A DNA stretch of 64,000 nt from Gammaproteobacteria bacterium (GTDB lineage: Bacteria; Pseudomonadota; Gammaproteobacteria; Burkholderiales; Gallionellaceae): positions 1-64,000 of the forward strand of contig JAHJNJ010000039.1 of the NCBI GenBank assembly GCA_018820925.1, written 5' to 3'. The position numbers and the translations under genes were made by a program. Below, piece by piece: positions 47,500 through 58,297 of this stretch. Below the pieces are notes generated by a model. The model saw only the letters and a list, made by a program, of their open reading frames with translations. It was not told the origin of the DNA and searched no databases. The first letter of the stretch is position 1, and every line of letters begins with the position of its first letter.

Positions 47500-49206
47500 T
47501 TAACTGTGTTTCGGCGGCTCGTCGTCAGCGCCCGGATGTGCTGCAGCTTCGCGCAGCTTGGCGCGGCGCGCCTCGATCTCGGCGATCTCCGCCTGTTGTT
47601 GCGGGGTGAGCACCTCGGTGTTCTTCGGGTTCTCGGCGGCGACCTGCGCCTTGGCGCGTTCGATGGCCGCGTTGATGCGCATCTGCTGCGTATTGTCCGG
47701 TTCAAAGTCGGGGTCTGCCGCCTGTTTTGCCGCCTGTTTGGCGGCCAGTGCCTGGGCCAGGGTGATAGCTTCCCTGGCTGCGGTGGCCTCGCGTTCTTTC
47801 TGTGCCAGACGCTCGGCTTTTTCCTGTTTCTCGCGCTCGATGCGCGCCAGGCGGAACTCGTGGCGTTCGCGCGCGACTTCGGCGGCCTGCGATTCGCGCT
47901 CGCGCTGCCAGATCTCGCTCTTGGCGAAACGGAAATACTGCACCAGCGGGATGTGGCTGGGGCAGACGTAGGCGCAGGCACCGCACTCGATGCAATCGAA
48001 CAGGTTGTATTCCTGCGCCTTGCCGAAATCCCTGGCTTTGGAAAACCAGTGCAACTCCTGCGGCTGCAGGTCGGCGGGGCACGCCGCCGCGCAGCGTGTG
48101 CAGCGTATGCAGGGCATGGCCGGCTCGGCCGGCGGAAACAGCTTTGCCGATTTGACGATGATGCAATTGCTGCCCTTCACCACCGGCAAGCGCAAATCCT
48201 CGATATCCACGCCCATCATCGGGCCGCCGAGTATGTAACCCGTCACGCCGGGCAGAGGTTCCGCGAGCCGGACCAACTCTTGCAGCGGCGTGCCGATCAG
48301 CACCTCGATGTTTTGCGGGGTGCGCACATTGCCGGTCACGGTCATCTGGCGCGAGATGAGCGGCTCGCCATAATCGACGAAGCGATGGATCGCAAAGGCG
48401 GTGGCCACGTTGCTGCAGGCCACGCCGATGCCGGTGGGCCTGCCGCCGGAAGGCACTTCCTTGCCGGTGAGTATCTTGATGAGCTGTTTTTCGCCGCCCG
48501 AGGGATAGAGCGTGGGGATGATGACGACTTCAATGTCGCTGTCGGCGCAGGCCGCCCGCATCGCGGCAATGGCCTGGGGTTTGTTGTCTTCGATGCCGAT
48601 CAGGGTTTCCGCCGGCGCCGCCAGATGGCGCAACACTTCGATACCGCGCACGATTTCCGCAGCGCGTTCGCGCATCAGCCTGTCGTCGGTGGTGATCCAG
48701 GGTTCGCATTCGGCACCGTTGATCACCAGCGTCTGTATGCGCTGGTCTGGTGCCAGGCTGTATTTGACGTGCGTCGGGAAGGTCGCACCGCCCAGGCCCA
48801 CGATGCCGGCTTCGCGCAGTTTGGCCAGCAACTCGGACTTCGGAATGGCGCGGTATGCAAGCGGCGCATGCTCTATCCACTGGTCTTTCCCGTCCGGCTC
48901 GATGTGTACGCACAACCCGGGTAACTGGGAAGGGTGGGGTACGGCGTGCGGCCGGACCGCCGTGACCGTGCCCGAGGTCGGGGCGTGAATCGCCGCGCTC
49001 ACCATGCCCTGCGCACTGGCCAGCAACTGTCCCTTCAATACGTGATCGCCGGCCTGCACCTGCACCTTGGCCCCGGCGCCGATATGCTGGTGCAAGGACA
49101 GGATCAGTTGCGGCGGCAGCGGCGCGATTCGGCTCGGCAACTCGGACGATTCGAGCTTGTGTTCGTCCGGGTGGATACCACCATGAAAATGATCGAGCCT
49201 TCTCAT
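47500..49206 (-). CDS. rnfC: Rnf complex subunit C
   Basis: 568 residues. NADH/flavin-type domain ([17 protein letters not shown]), then two [4Fe-4S] motifs ([12 protein letters not shown] and [12 protein letters not shown]), then a long charged coiled C-terminal region (residues after about 420, rich in E, R, A and Q). The start at 49206 ([18 protein letters not shown]) overlaps the rnfB stop by 4 nt; upstream frame is a shadow. Confidence 0.96.
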   Translation of the reverse strand: MRRLDHFHGGIHPDEHKLESSELPSRIAPLPPQLILSLHQHIGAGAKVQVQAGDHVLKGQLLASAQGMVSAAIHAPTSGTVTAVRPHAVPHPSQLPGLCVHIEPDGKDQWIEHAPLAYRAIPKSELLAKLREAGIVGLGGATFPTHVKYSLAPDQRIQTLVINGAECEPWITTDDRLMRERAAEIVRGIEVLRHLAAPAETLIGIEDNKPQAIAAMRAACADSDIEVVIIPTLYPSGGEKQLIKILTGKEVPSGGRPTGIGVACSNVATAFAIHRFVDYGEPLISRQMTVTGNVRTPQNIEVLIGTPLQELVRLAEPLPGVTGYILGGPMMGVDIEDLRLPVVKGSNCIIVKSAKLFPPAEPAMPCIRCTRCAAACPADLQPQELHWFSKARDFGKAQEYNLFDCIECGACAYVCPSHIPLVQYFRFAKSEIWQRERESQAAEVARERHEFRLARIEREKQEKAERLAQKEREATAAREAITLAQALAAKQAAKQAADPDFEPDNTQQMRINAAIERAKAQVAAENPKNTEVLTPQQQAEIAEIEARRAKLREAAAHPGADDEPPKHS

Positions 49207-49778
49207 GATGTCGGCATCTCGCGGGTTGGGTTTTTTGGCTGGGCAAGCGTATAGACGGGATAAGGCCATTTCCAGGTTTGAATACTCTCGGGCAATCCCA
49301 TCATGCTGATGCAATCCACCGGGCAGGGGGCCAGGCACAATTCGCAGCCCGTGCATTCGGAGGCGATGATGGTGTGCATCTGTTTTGCCGCGCCGACGAT
49401 GGCATCCACCGGGCAGGCCTGCAGGCACAGCGTGCAGCCGATGCAGGTGTTCTCATCGATGAATGCGACCGCTTTGGCTCTGGGGCCTGCGCCTTCGCCG
49501 AACGGTTTGTAATCGACGCCGAGCAATTCGGCCAGTTTGCGTATGCCTTCCTCGCCGCCGGGCGGGCACAGGTTGATATCGGCCTCGCCCTTGGCGATGG
49601 CTTCGGCATAGGGCTTGCAGCCGGGGAAGCCGCATTGGCCGCATTGCGTCTGCGGCAACACGGCGTCGATCTTCTCCACCAGCGGATTGCCCTCGACCTT
49701 GAATTTGATCGCGGAATAACCCAATACCGCGCCCAATAACAAAGAGATGCCGACCATTACCCAGAGTGCAGAGATCAT
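49203..49778 (-). CDS. rnfB: Rnf complex subunit B (ferredoxin-type)
   Basis: 191 residues: N-terminal membrane helix, the four-cysteine domain [15 protein letters not shown] with CPPGG, and two [4Fe-4S] motifs ([24 protein letters not shown]). It is the entry point for electrons in Rnf. Overlaps rnfA by 4 nt. Confidence 0.96.
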   Translation of the reverse strand: MISALWVMVGISLLLGAVLGYSAIKFKVEGNPLVEKIDAVLPQTQCGQCGFPGCKPYAEAIAKGEADINLCPPGGEEGIRKLAELLGVDYKPFGEGAGPRAKAVAFIDENTCIGCTLCLQACPVDAIVGAAKQMHTIIASECTGCELCLAPCPVDCISMMGLPESIQTWKWPYPVYTLAQPKNPTREMPTS

Positions 49779-50350
49779 TTCACCAGGCCCGAGAACCCCA
49801 TGAAAGACAGACTCATCAGCCCGGCGGTGACCATGGCGATGGCCGAGCCCTTGAAGATGCCGGGCACGTCCGCGCCTTCCATGCGCTCGCGAATGCCGGC
49901 GAACAGGATCATCACCAGCGTGAAGCCCATCGCGCCGCCGAAGCCGAACAGCAGGGATTGCATGAAGTCATGTTTGGCCTGCACGTTGAGCAGGGGGATG
50001 CCGAGCACGGCGCAGTTGGTGGTGATCAGCGGCAGGTAGATGCCGAGTATCTGGTACAACTCGGGGCTGGTTTTCTTGATTACCATTTCGGTGAATTGCA
50101 CGATACCGGCGATGACCACGATGAACGACAGCGTGGTGAGGTAAGCCAGGTCGGGTCCCAGCAGGTAGTGCTGGATGAGGTAGCTGGCGCCGGACGCGAG
50201 GGTCAGCACAAAAGTCGTGGCTGCGCCCATGCCGATGGCGGTTTCGAGCTTCTTGGATACGCCCATGAACGGGCATATTCCAAGTATCTTCACCAACACG
50301 ATGTTGTTCACCAACACCGTGCTGACGAGGATGAGTAAGTATTCGGTCAT
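49775..50350 (-). CDS. rnfA: Rnf complex subunit A
   Basis: 191-residue integral membrane protein, first gene of rnfABCDGE. Typical N-terminus [20 protein letters not shown] and [19 protein letters not shown]. Upstream 274 bases (to kup) should contain the promoter, but no clear box was found. Confidence 0.97.
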   Translation of the reverse strand: MTEYLLILVSTVLVNNIVLVKILGICPFMGVSKKLETAIGMGAATTFVLTLASGASYLIQHYLLGPDLAYLTTLSFIVVIAGIVQFTEMVIKKTSPELYQILGIYLPLITTNCAVLGIPLLNVQAKHDFMQSLLFGFGGAMGFTLVMILFAGIRERMEGADVPGIFKGSAIAMVTAGLMSLSFMGFSGLVK

Positions 50351-50607
50351 TCAGCCAGCACTCCTGAGAAGGCGGCGATTATCCGCCGAATCAGGTGCAG
50401 CTTCAACTACCGCAAATACAATAAGGGAATAACCCTGCAATATTCCGGACAAGGACGTGAAGAAATGGTTAGACCGCGTGATGTATCCCGCGCCAACGCA
50501 GCAGCCGGCAAATGAAACCACAAGAAAACACACAGGCTGCGCCGGACTTTGCAGTGTAATCAAGCGCGAAAACGGGGTCCCCGGCAACCGGCAGGCCGAC
50601 CTGGAGA

Positions 50608-50626
50608 GACGGCAGGAAGCGCCGTC
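50608..50626 (-). terminator. Weak hairpin at the end of kup
   Basis: On the minus strand GACGGC, loop GCTTCCT, GCCGTC and then TCTCC; the stem overlaps the kup stop. It lacks a U-run. The remaining 50351-50607 has short GC palindromes and no gene. Confidence 0.3.
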
Positions 50627-52502
50627 ACAGCATGACCCTGGTGCCCAGTTCGACCACCTGGTTGGCGGGCAGGTTGAAGAAGCTCGTTGCGCCTTCGGAT
50701 TGGCGCGTCATCCACGAAAACAGTGCGCAACGCCAGGCGGACATGCCGCCGGGGCCCTCCATGACACTGGAACGGGCGACGAAGTAGGTGTTGATCATCG
50801 GTTCCAGTTCCACGCCATGCTCCGCCAGGCCTTCCAGCGCCGCCGGGATATCGACTTCCTGGCGGAAACCGAAGTGCGCGGCGATGTCGTACATGCCGGG
50901 AGCGAGCCTTTTCACCTGCAACCGTTGTTTGTGTCGGACATAGGGCACGTCGGCGGTAATCACATGCACGAACAGCGTTTGCTCATGCAGCACCTTGAAG
51001 TGTTTGAGGTTGTGGAACAGCGCGCTGGGTACCATGCTCGGATCCGCCGTCAGGTAGACCGCCGTGCCGGGCACGCGCGGCACTTCGGGCTGCGTGCCGG
51101 AGATGAACTGATCCATCGGGATATCGAGCTTGCGCCGTTGTGCGGCGATGAGGACACTGCCTTTCTTCCAGGTGGAGAGCAGGACGAACATGCCCACGCC
51201 GAAGGCGAGCGGCATCCAGCCGCCGTGGAACAGTTTGGTCAAATTGGAAGCGAGAAACGTCATTTCCAGCAACACGAATATGAGCAATGCCGGCAACAGG
51301 TAAGCGCGCGTCCGCGCAGTCAGGTGCAAAGCGACGAATGCGGTGAGCAGGGTGGTGATGATCATGGTGCCGGACACGGCGATGCCGTAGGCGGCAGCCA
51401 GCGCGTTGGACGAACCGAACTGGAACACGAGGATGATGACGCCGGTCAGCATCATCCAGTTCACGGCGGGGATGTAGATTTGTCCGCGCTGCGCGTCGGA
51501 GGTGTGCTGGATGAACAGGCGCGGCAGGTAGCCCATGCGCATCGCCTGCAGTGTCATGGAGTACGCGCCGGAAATGGTGGCCTGCGAGGCGATCACGGTG
51601 GCTGCCGTGGCCAGCGCGACCAGGGGCAGCATGAACCAGTCCGGCGACAGCAGGTAGAACGGATTCTGGATTGCGTCCGCCGTGCGCAACACCAGGGCGC
51701 CTTGCCCGAAATAGTTGATGAGCAGGGCCGGACAGACCAGCCCGAACCATGCCAGGCGCACCGGCCTGGCACCGAAATGCCCCATGTCCGCATACAGCGC
51801 CTCCCCGCCGGTGAGCGCCAGGAAAACGGCGGACAAAAGCATGAACATGCCGAACGGATGCTCCAGCGCAAAGCCGATGGCGTACATCGGGTCGAGGGCG
51901 CGCAATACCGATGGCGTTTGCGCGATGCTGAGCGCGCCGAGCACGGCCAGTGCGGTAAACCACAACAGGGTGACTGGCCCGAATAATTTGCCCATGCTGC
52001 CGGTGCCGCGGTGCTGGATGAAAAACAGGCCGGTGAGCACGCCGATGGTGACCGGGATGATGAGGTGCTCCAGCGCGGGCGCGGCGACACTGAGGCCTTC
52101 GACGGCGGACAGCACCGAGATCGCCGGGGTGATGAGTGCATCGCCGTAGAACAGGGCGGCGGCAAAGATGCCGGCCGTGACGATGGCCAGTTTCAGGCGC
52201 GTTGCTTGTTGTGCGCAGCGGTTGGCCAACGCGGTCAGGGCGAGCACGCCGCCTTCGCCGTCGTTGTCGAACTTGAGCATGATCCACACGTATTTCAGCG
52301 AAATGATGAGCATCATCGCCCAGAACATGGCAGATAACGTGGCCAGTACGTTGGGTTCCGTGGCGGCGAGCCCGTGCGGACCGATGAAGGCTTCCTTGAA
52401 GGCATACAGCGGGCTGGTGCCGATATCGCCATAGACCACGCCGAGTGCTGCCAGCGTCAAAGCGCCGGTGGATGCGTTTTTATTCGTGTGCGGGACGTTC
52501 AT
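50625..52502 (-). CDS. kup: Low-affinity potassium transporter Kup
   Basis: 625-residue KUP-family K+:H+ symporter. The N-terminal ALTLAALGVVYGDIGTSPLY is the family signature, followed by about 12 hydrophobic segments and a C-terminal cytoplasmic domain (about 150 residues). No frameshift. Single gene, flanked by rnfA and pyrD on the same strand. Confidence 0.95.
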   Translation of the reverse strand: MNVPHTNKNASTGALTLAALGVVYGDIGTSPLYAFKEAFIGPHGLAATEPNVLATLSAMFWAMMLIISLKYVWIMLKFDNDGEGGVLALTALANRCAQQATRLKLAIVTAGIFAAALFYGDALITPAISVLSAVEGLSVAAPALEHLIIPVTIGVLTGLFFIQHRGTGSMGKLFGPVTLLWFTALAVLGALSIAQTPSVLRALDPMYAIGFALEHPFGMFMLLSAVFLALTGGEALYADMGHFGARPVRLAWFGLVCPALLINYFGQGALVLRTADAIQNPFYLLSPDWFMLPLVALATAATVIASQATISGAYSMTLQAMRMGYLPRLFIQHTSDAQRGQIYIPAVNWMMLTGVIILVFQFGSSNALAAAYGIAVSGTMIITTLLTAFVALHLTARTRAYLLPALLIFVLLEMTFLASNLTKLFHGGWMPLAFGVGMFVLLSTWKKGSVLIAAQRRKLDIPMDQFISGTQPEVPRVPGTAVYLTADPSMVPSALFHNLKHFKVLHEQTLFVHVITADVPYVRHKQRLQVKRLAPGMYDIAAHFGFRQEVDIPAALEGLAEHGVELEPMINTYFVARSSVMEGPGGMSAWRCALFSWMTRQSEGATSFFNLPANQVVELGTRVML

Positions 52503-52572
52503 TTCGCCTCCCTTTTCCGCTTGCTGCGGAAGAGTGGGGCGGCACTCTACTCCTGGGGTTGGCCGAGTGCAA

Positions 52573-53595
52573 TCAGGGGCGGCGGACGGCTTTGCAGCAC
52601 TCCGTCACCAGTTCCTGGCCGCGATAGATCATGCCGCTGTAAATCTGCACCAGCGCCGCTCCGGCCGCCATTTTTTCCCGTGCATGTTCGCCCTGCAGAA
52701 TGCCGCCCACGCCGATGATGGGCAGCGCCCCGTTCAGTTCGGCGGCAAGCTGGCGGATGACGGCGGTGGACTTGTCGCGCACCGGTGCGCCGCTCAGGCC
52801 GCCTGCCTCGTTGCCGTGCGGCAGGCCTTCCACGCCTTCGCGCGACAACGTGGTGTTGGTGGCGATGACGCCGTCGATGCGGTGCTTGATGAGCAGCGCA
52901 GCAATGCTCCTGATCTGATCTGCGTCGAGGTCGGGCGCGATCTTCACCGCCAGCGGCACGTACTTGCCATGCAGTTGCGCCAGTTTTTCCTGTTCTGCTT
53001 TGAGTTGTCCGAGTAGCGCGTCGAGTTCGTCGCCGCCCTGCAACTGGCGCAGGTTCTTGGTGTTGGGCGAGGAGATGTTGATGGCGACGTAGCTGGCGTG
53101 TTGGTACACCTTGCGCAGGCCGATGAGGTAATCGTCCGCCGCTTTTTCGATGGGGGTGTCGGCGTTCTTGCCGATGTTGATGCCGAGGATGCCTTTGTAC
53201 TTGGCGCGCTTGACGTTGGCGATGAGCGCATCCACGCCTTCGTTGTTGAAGCCCATGCGGTTGATGATGCCCTGCGCTTCGGGCAGGCGAAACATGCGCG
53301 GTTTGGGGTTTCCGGGTTGCGCGCGCGGGGTGACGGTGCCGATCTCGATGAAGCCGAAACCGAAGGCAGCGAGCGCGTCGATGACTTCGCCGTTCTTGTC
53401 CAGGCCTGCGGCCAATCCGACCGGGTTGGGAAAGGTCAGGCCCATCACCGTGCGCGGATCGTCGGCCGGGCGTTTGAATACCAGCGACGTGAGTCCGAGG
53501 CAGCTTGCCGTCTTCAGCCCTTCGATGGTGGCGTGGTGCGCGATCTCGGGGTCGAGCGCAAACAGGGCGGGGCGGAACAACTGGAACAGGGACAT
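52573..53595 (-). CDS. pyrD: Dihydroorotate dehydrogenase (quinone), class 2
   Basis: 340 residues from [17 protein letters not shown]. The N-terminal membrane-binding helix and [25 protein letters not shown] and the catalytic-serine region [14 protein letters not shown] fit class 2 enzymes that reduce quinone in pyrimidine synthesis. The start at 53595 overlaps the stop of the membrane-protein gene by 1 nt; two longer overlapping frames are shadows. Confidence 0.96.
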   Translation of the reverse strand: MSLFQLFRPALFALDPEIAHHATIEGLKTASCLGLTSLVFKRPADDPRTVMGLTFPNPVGLAAGLDKNGEVIDALAAFGFGFIEIGTVTPRAQPGNPKPRMFRLPEAQGIINRMGFNNEGVDALIANVKRAKYKGILGINIGKNADTPIEKAADDYLIGLRKVYQHASYVAINISSPNTKNLRQLQGGDELDALLGQLKAEQEKLAQLHGKYVPLAVKIAPDLDADQIRSIAALLIKHRIDGVIATNTTLSREGVEGLPHGNEAGGLSGAPVRDKSTAVIRQLAAELNGALPIIGVGGILQGEHAREKMAAGAALVQIYSGMIYRGQELVTECCKAVRRP

Positions 53596-54473
53596 TACTG
53601 GTCTTTCCTGGTGACAATGGGAATGGGGAACGGTTTTTTCCTGAACACTTCGCCGCGCGGTTTTCCGCGCCAGTGTTCGGCAACGGCATCGCCGATTTGC
53701 AGGCAGAGCAAACCGAATACGCCAAGCCCCGCGACCAGTTGCCACGTGCCGGTGTCGAGGTAGAGTGCGCCGCCGCTGAAGCGATATACCGCCAGTGCGA
53801 AGCCGCCGACCACGATACCGGAGATTGCGCCCAGCAATATCCGGCTCCAGTCGCCTTGCGCCAGGCCGGAAAAGACGGTGCTTTCGTTCCACAGCAATTG
53901 CAATGCGGCAAGCAGCAGCAACGGGGATAGCCAGAACAGCCAGCCCAGAAGGTCTGTCCGGATCGTGCCGCCGGCCAGTCCGGTCAGCGCGAGCAACAGC
54001 AGAAGAATGGCGGCGGTTTCAGGCGGCAATGCCGGCAGGGCGAAGCGACGTGTACCCAGACGAACCAGGCCGGGCAATCCGGCCAGCCACAGGCGCGAGA
54101 TCAAGATGACGGGCAACAGCACCGTGCCGGAAAATGCAGCAACCAGGAGTGCCTGCGTTGCCGAAGCCGCGGTGAACCACGATTCCGCGAACAGGTTCAG
54201 GTAGGCGATCAGCGTGCCCGTCACCGTTCCCGCCACGCCGCTCCACAGCAGGTAGCTGCGCTGCGAACGCAACAGGCTGTGGCCGGTGCGATGGAAGGTG
54301 AGTGTGTCCAGCAGGATGCCGAAAGCGAGTACGGCAAGGATGCCGGATAATGCCGGCAGCCAGACCGCGCCTGCAATGGGCGCGGGGGCAAACCACTCCT
54401 GTCCGGCGAGCACGAGCGCGACGGGGGGCAGGAGCAACAGCGCGACAGCGAAGGTAAGCAGGCGGTTCAGCAT
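53595..54473 (-). CDS. Multi-pass membrane protein of unknown function
   Basis: 292 residues (start [18 protein letters not shown] at 54473; MATHPAE at 54503 is possible). About eight hydrophobic helices, for example [16 protein letters not shown] and [16 protein letters not shown], and a basic cytoplasmic tail ([17 protein letters not shown]). No catalytic motif seen. It sits between bpt and pyrD in a tight same-strand series (overlaps 7 and 1 nt). Confidence 0.75.
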   Translation of the reverse strand: MLNRLLTFAVALLLLPPVALVLAGQEWFAPAPIAGAVWLPALSGILAVLAFGILLDTLTFHRTGHSLLRSQRSYLLWSGVAGTVTGTLIAYLNLFAESWFTAASATQALLVAAFSGTVLLPVILISRLWLAGLPGLVRLGTRRFALPALPPETAAILLLLLALTGLAGGTIRTDLLGWLFWLSPLLLLAALQLLWNESTVFSGLAQGDWSRILLGAISGIVVGGFALAVYRFSGGALYLDTGTWQLVAGLGVFGLLCLQIGDAVAEHWRGKPRGEVFRKKPFPIPIVTRKDQ

Positions 54474-55207
54474 CGGGATTGTTTCTGCAGGATGGGTTGC
54501 CATATGCCATCCTGCAAGCCCTGTAGCGGCTGGAATTTGACCTTGTATGCCATCTTGCGGCTGCCGGCGATCCAGTAGCCGAGATACAAATAGGGCAGTT
54601 TCAGCTTGCGGCACAGTTCGATCTGCCACAGCACGTTGTAGGTGCCGAAACTCGCGTGCGGCACATCGGTATCGTAGAACGTGTAGACCGCGGACAACCC
54701 GTCCTGCAGCACATCGATCACGCTCACCATGCGCAGCACATCCTTTTCCCGGAATTCCACCAGCAGCGTGTCGACATGGCTTTGCAGCAGGAAATTGCGG
54801 TATTGCTCCGGGCTGTCGTCGTCCATGCCGCCGTCGCGGTGGCGGGCCTCCTGATAGCGGCGGTATAACTCAAAATATTCCGGCTTGTCCTGCAGCGCAT
54901 GCAGCGTCGCATTCAGGTCGTAATGCTGCCGGCAACTGCGGCGCTGCGAGCGCGTCGGCTGGAAGTCTTCAGTCACCACGCGCACCGGCACGCACTGCTG
55001 GCAGGTATCGCAACGCGGACGGTAGGTGAAAGTGCCGCTGCGGCGAAAGCCGTGGCGTACCAGTTCCGAGTACACGGCAGTGGAGATGAGGAAGCTGGGT
55101 GTGGCAACCTGCGAGCGCGCTTCCGCCTCCGGCAGATAACTGCACGGGTAGGGTGCAGTCAGGTAGAGGTGTAAAGCGGACAGCGGGATGTCGTTGAGCA
55201 GGCTCAT
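54467..55207 (-). CDS. bpt: Aspartate/glutamate leucyltransferase
   Basis: 246-residue Bpt, which adds leucine from Leu-tRNA to N-terminal Asp or Glu and sends proteins to ClpAP. The N-terminal [13 protein letters not shown] and [13 protein letters not shown] motifs, and the GNAT-like C-terminal half ([19 protein letters not shown]) match. It overlaps aat by 4 nt, forming a complete N-end-rule tagging pair. Confidence 0.95.
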   Translation of the reverse strand: MSLLNDIPLSALHLYLTAPYPCSYLPEAEARSQVATPSFLISTAVYSELVRHGFRRSGTFTYRPRCDTCQQCVPVRVVTEDFQPTRSQRRSCRQHYDLNATLHALQDKPEYFELYRRYQEARHRDGGMDDDSPEQYRNFLLQSHVDTLLVEFREKDVLRMVSVIDVLQDGLSAVYTFYDTDVPHASFGTYNVLWQIELCRKLKLPYLYLGYWIAGSRKMAYKVKFQPLQGLQDGIWQPILQKQSRC

Positions 55208-55944
55208 ATGAACAGGTCTTTATCGAATTGCCAGACAGGTACAGGGCTACAGTTTATCAAGTCTTGCAGGCGGGCGATGAAATCCTTGCGCGGAATTTCG
55301 CGGGCGCCCAGCGAGGCCAGATGCGGCGTATTCATTTGACAGTCGATCATGCCGAAATTCCATCTCGCGAGTTGCGCGGCAAGATGGGCGAGCGCGATCT
55401 TGGACGCATCCGTCCTGCGGCTGAACATGGATTCGCCGAAGAACATTTTGCCCAGCGCCACGCCATAGAGTCCGCCGACCAGTTCGCCATCCAACCATGT
55501 TTCCACCGAATGCGCATGGCCCAGGCGGTGCAATTCGCAATAGGCGGCAATCATTTCCTCATGTATCCACGTGCCGCTGGCGCCTGCGCGCGGTGCGGCG
55601 CAGGCGCGCATTACTTGCTCAAAGCCTGTCCTGAGCTTGTCGAAGTGACCTGTCCTGAGCCCCGTCGAAGGGGCATTGTCGAAGCGCACCTCGTGCCGGC
55701 CATTGCGCAAGGTTTTGCGCAGCGAATTGGATATTTTGAATTCGTTTGGGAACAGCACCATGCGCGGATCCGGGCTCCACCACAGGATGGGCTCCCCCGC
55801 ACTGAACCAGGGAAAAACTCCGTGGCGGTAGGCTTCCAGCAAGCGGTCCGCGGAGAGATCGCCGCCCGCCGCGAGCAGGCCGTTGGGCGAGCGCAAGGCT
55901 TGCGTGACCGGCGGAAAAGTATTGTTGTGCAGTAGCGGAATCAT
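55204..55944 (-). CDS. aat: Leucyl/phenylalanyl-tRNA-protein transferase with repeat insertion
   Basis: 246 residues. Family motifs [56 protein letters not shown] and FFGESMFSR are intact. It transfers Leu or Phe to N-terminal Lys or Arg. Residues about 89-108 ([18 protein letters not shown]) have no counterpart in the family and are encoded by a dispersed repeat (55625-55683) inserted in frame. The joint is in a surface position between RFD and [12 protein letters not shown], so the enzyme may still work. Confidence 0.93.
   Translation of the reverse strand: MIPLLHNNTFPPVTQALRSPNGLLAAGGDLSADRLLEAYRHGVFPWFSAGEPILWWSPDPRMVLFPNEFKISNSLRKTLRNGRHEVRFDNAPSTGLRTGHFDKLRTGFEQVMRACAAPRAGASGTWIHEEMIAAYCELHRLGHAHSVETWLDGELVGGLYGVALGKMFFGESMFSRRTDASKIALAHLAAQLARWNFGMIDCQMNTPHLASLGAREIPRKDFIARLQDLINCSPVPVWQFDKDLFI
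55625..55683. repeat. CCTGTCCTGAGCTTGTCGAAG repeat inside aat
   Basis: Two tandem copies of a common dispersed element: CCTGTCCTGAGCTTGTCGAA at 55625-55644 and a related CCTGTCCTGAGCCCCGTCGA at 55649-55668, followed by a partial unit. It keeps the aat frame open. Confidence 0.85.
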
Positions 55945-56041
55945 TGCAAATTAATGTTTTGGGACTTCTGACATATGGTAAGTGCTGTCGATTTGTGCTT
56001 ATATTATGACCCATACAAAGAGCGTGAACCTGGGAGACGCC

Positions 56042-57574
56042 ATGTTAGGCATATTTGGCAAGAAATCGGATCACCCGCTGGCGGATATCAAATCGGCGCA
56101 GCAGGTGCTGCAGGATATCCCCAAGAACGATGCGCTGAGTACGGTGCAGGAGCTGACGAGCTGGATAGAATCCATCCTCGAGTTGGCCGATGATTTCCGT
56201 CTGGATCATGAATTTGCCGTGCTGCGCATGTTCGACGAGGCGGCTCAACCGCATGTGCGCAAGCTGATGCGCGATTACTTTGCCGTACAACCCGTTTCGA
56301 AATTCCAGGAGAACCGCCTGTGGATGGTGCTCGACGGGTTTTATACGCAGAGCGAACTGGTGCATTACGATGTGCTGACACGCTATATCAACGATGGTCG
56401 CGGTGCTTCGGGCGTCAAACCGGATTTGGCATTGCTGGTGTCGCGCGGCATTGCGGCACTGACCGGGCGTTTGAAAATGTCGGCGGCACGTTATGCGCTG
56501 GTTGAGCCGTCATTATGGAAACACCTGGCGGATTTCTATGCACATGCCGAGACGCACGATTATCAAGACGATGTCGTGGGCTTGTATCCGGGCGTGCCCG
56601 GTGACACTTCGGTGAAACAGGAGATTGCCGCTTTGCTGGTCTGGTACGGTGTGAGTGCGGGCGTGTTGAACCCTTTGCACGAACATATCACCGAACGCCT
56701 GATTGCCTATGCGGGCAAGGGGCTGCGGGTGGACGGGCAGTACAACGCCAATGCACTGTTCGTGTTCGATCTTGCCCAGCCGACACCGCCTATGCGCGTG
56801 GCAAGCGACGCCACGCTACACCCCGCACTGCGTTTCTTTTCGGTCGCTGAAGAGCTGAAACAGCTGTCATTGCTGTCCAAAACACTGGAAAAAGGCATCG
56901 TGCCGGACGATGTCAATTTTGGCGGGGCGAACTACGATGTCGAACTGGTGCGCGATATTTTGCGCAAACTGATAGACCACTTGACCCAGCCCCTGCCAAC
57001 CCGCCGCAACCCGCGTCGCAAAATCAGCGTGAACCTGAAAGTGGCGAACGGCTTCTTCAGGATGCTGGAACAGGCGGATGTGGGGCTGAACTTTTTCAAT
57101 CCGGACACGGCGGAAATCTGGGATGTCGAAGACATCAGCGCCACCGGTTTTCGCAGCGTGCTTCCGGCTTCGCATGTGGACGGGATCAAGATCGGCTCCC
57201 TGATCGGCAGCAAGCCGGAAAATGTCCAGAACTGGGGTGCGGGCATCGTGCGCCGCCTGAGCCGGGACGAAAAAAACAATCTGCACGTCGGCGTGGAAGT
57301 GCTCAGCACACAGATTGTCGGCATCTCGCTGACCGACCGTGCCCAGCCGGCCGACGAGGACATGCAGATCGCCTTGTATTTGAACCGCCCCGGCGATACC
57401 AGCGGGGAAGCCTGGCTGCTGATGCGCCCCAACACCTTCTCTCCCAACCGCAGCCTGAACATGGACTTGAACGGCAAGGGATACCTGTTGCTGCCGCTGG
57501 CATTGGTGGAGACCGGCGACGACTACGACCTGGCGCGTTACCGTCGCATGGAACAGGAAGCTGCAGCCGAATAG
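56042..57574 (+). CDS. Large protein with C-terminal PilZ-like domain
   Basis: 510 residues (start MLGIFGKKSDHPLADIKS at 56042, with GGGAG upstream). The N-terminal 300 residues look helical, without known motifs. At the C-terminal side TRRNPRRK (RxxxR, about 321-327) and DISATG (DxSxxG, 364-369) reproduce the two PilZ c-di-GMP-binding motifs at correct distance, followed by beta-strand-like sequence (NLHVGVEVLSTQIVGISL). A c-di-GMP effector is a likely function; the partner is unknown. Divergent from aat. Confidence 0.8.
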   Translation: MLGIFGKKSDHPLADIKSAQQVLQDIPKNDALSTVQELTSWIESILELADDFRLDHEFAVLRMFDEAAQPHVRKLMRDYFAVQPVSKFQENRLWMVLDGFYTQSELVHYDVLTRYINDGRGASGVKPDLALLVSRGIAALTGRLKMSAARYALVEPSLWKHLADFYAHAETHDYQDDVVGLYPGVPGDTSVKQEIAALLVWYGVSAGVLNPLHEHITERLIAYAGKGLRVDGQYNANALFVFDLAQPTPPMRVASDATLHPALRFFSVAEELKQLSLLSKTLEKGIVPDDVNFGGANYDVELVRDILRKLIDHLTQPLPTRRNPRRKISVNLKVANGFFRMLEQADVGLNFFNPDTAEIWDVEDISATGFRSVLPASHVDGIKIGSLIGSKPENVQNWGAGIVRRLSRDEKNNLHVGVEVLSTQIVGISLTDRAQPADEDMQIALYLNRPGDTSGEAWLLMRPNTFSPNRSLNMDLNGKGYLLLPLALVETGDDYDLARYRRMEQEAAAE

Positions 57575-57578
57575 CGCT

Positions 57579-58268
57579 TTATTCGGAAAGTCTCTGCGTC
57601 AGCCACTGCTCAATATCGCGAATCTCTTCCGGGCACACCGAGTGCGGCATGGGGTAATCGTGCCAATCCAGCGGGTAACCCTGCCGCAATAGTTCCTCAC
57701 ATGACGCCCGTCCGAAAGCATACGGAATAACCGGATCGATCTGCCCATGTGCCATGAAAATGGGGACGGTTTTGGCCGCCGCAGTCGCTTCTGCGGCCAA
57801 GGTCTGCTTCAGCGGCAGATAAGTTGAGAGCGCCAATATCCCTCCCAGTTTTTCCTTGTGGCGTAACCCGGTATACAAAACGACCGCGCCGCCTTGGGAA
57901 AAACCCGCGAGGAAAATGTTTTCGGCGGCAATACCGCGCTGCCTTTCCTGCGCGATCAATTTTTCCACCTCGGCCTGCGATTCGCGCAGCCCTTGCGCAT
58001 CCTCGTTCCGCCCGATGCTGGCGGAAAACTCTGCCGATGCGGCGGCGGTCAGGATGTCATACCAGGCGCGCATCACATAACCGCCGTTGATGGTTACCGG
58101 GCGCATGGGGGCATGCGGGAAAATGTAGCGGACTGCAACGGGGAGTTGCATCTCTTCGGCGATGGGCACGAAATCTTCGCCATCCGCGCCCAGTCCGTGC
58201 AACCAGATGATGCTGTGTTTGGGATTGGAGCCGGTATCCAGGGTGATGTTGGGGAGAATAGAGGTCAT
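57579..58268 (-). CDS. Alpha/beta hydrolase, carboxylesterase/phospholipase family
   Basis: 229 residues. Nucleophile GFSQGG, oxyanion region IIWLHGLGADGEDFVPI, catalytic Asp in HGQIDPVIPYAFG and His in YPMPHSVC. The family hydrolyses short acyl esters or lysophospholipids. The start at 58268 (MTSILPNITLD) is chosen because GTG-adjacent upstream codons lack family similarity. Converges on the PilZ-like gene. Confidence 0.9.
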   Translation of the reverse strand: MTSILPNITLDTGSNPKHSIIWLHGLGADGEDFVPIAEEMQLPVAVRYIFPHAPMRPVTINGGYVMRAWYDILTAAASAEFSASIGRNEDAQGLRESQAEVEKLIAQERQRGIAAENIFLAGFSQGGAVVLYTGLRHKEKLGGILALSTYLPLKQTLAAEATAAAKTVPIFMAHGQIDPVIPYAFGRASCEELLRQGYPLDWHDYPMPHSVCPEEIRDIEQWLTQRLSE

Positions 58269-58297
58269 TACGGTGCTTCCGCTCTGTACAGTCTGAA

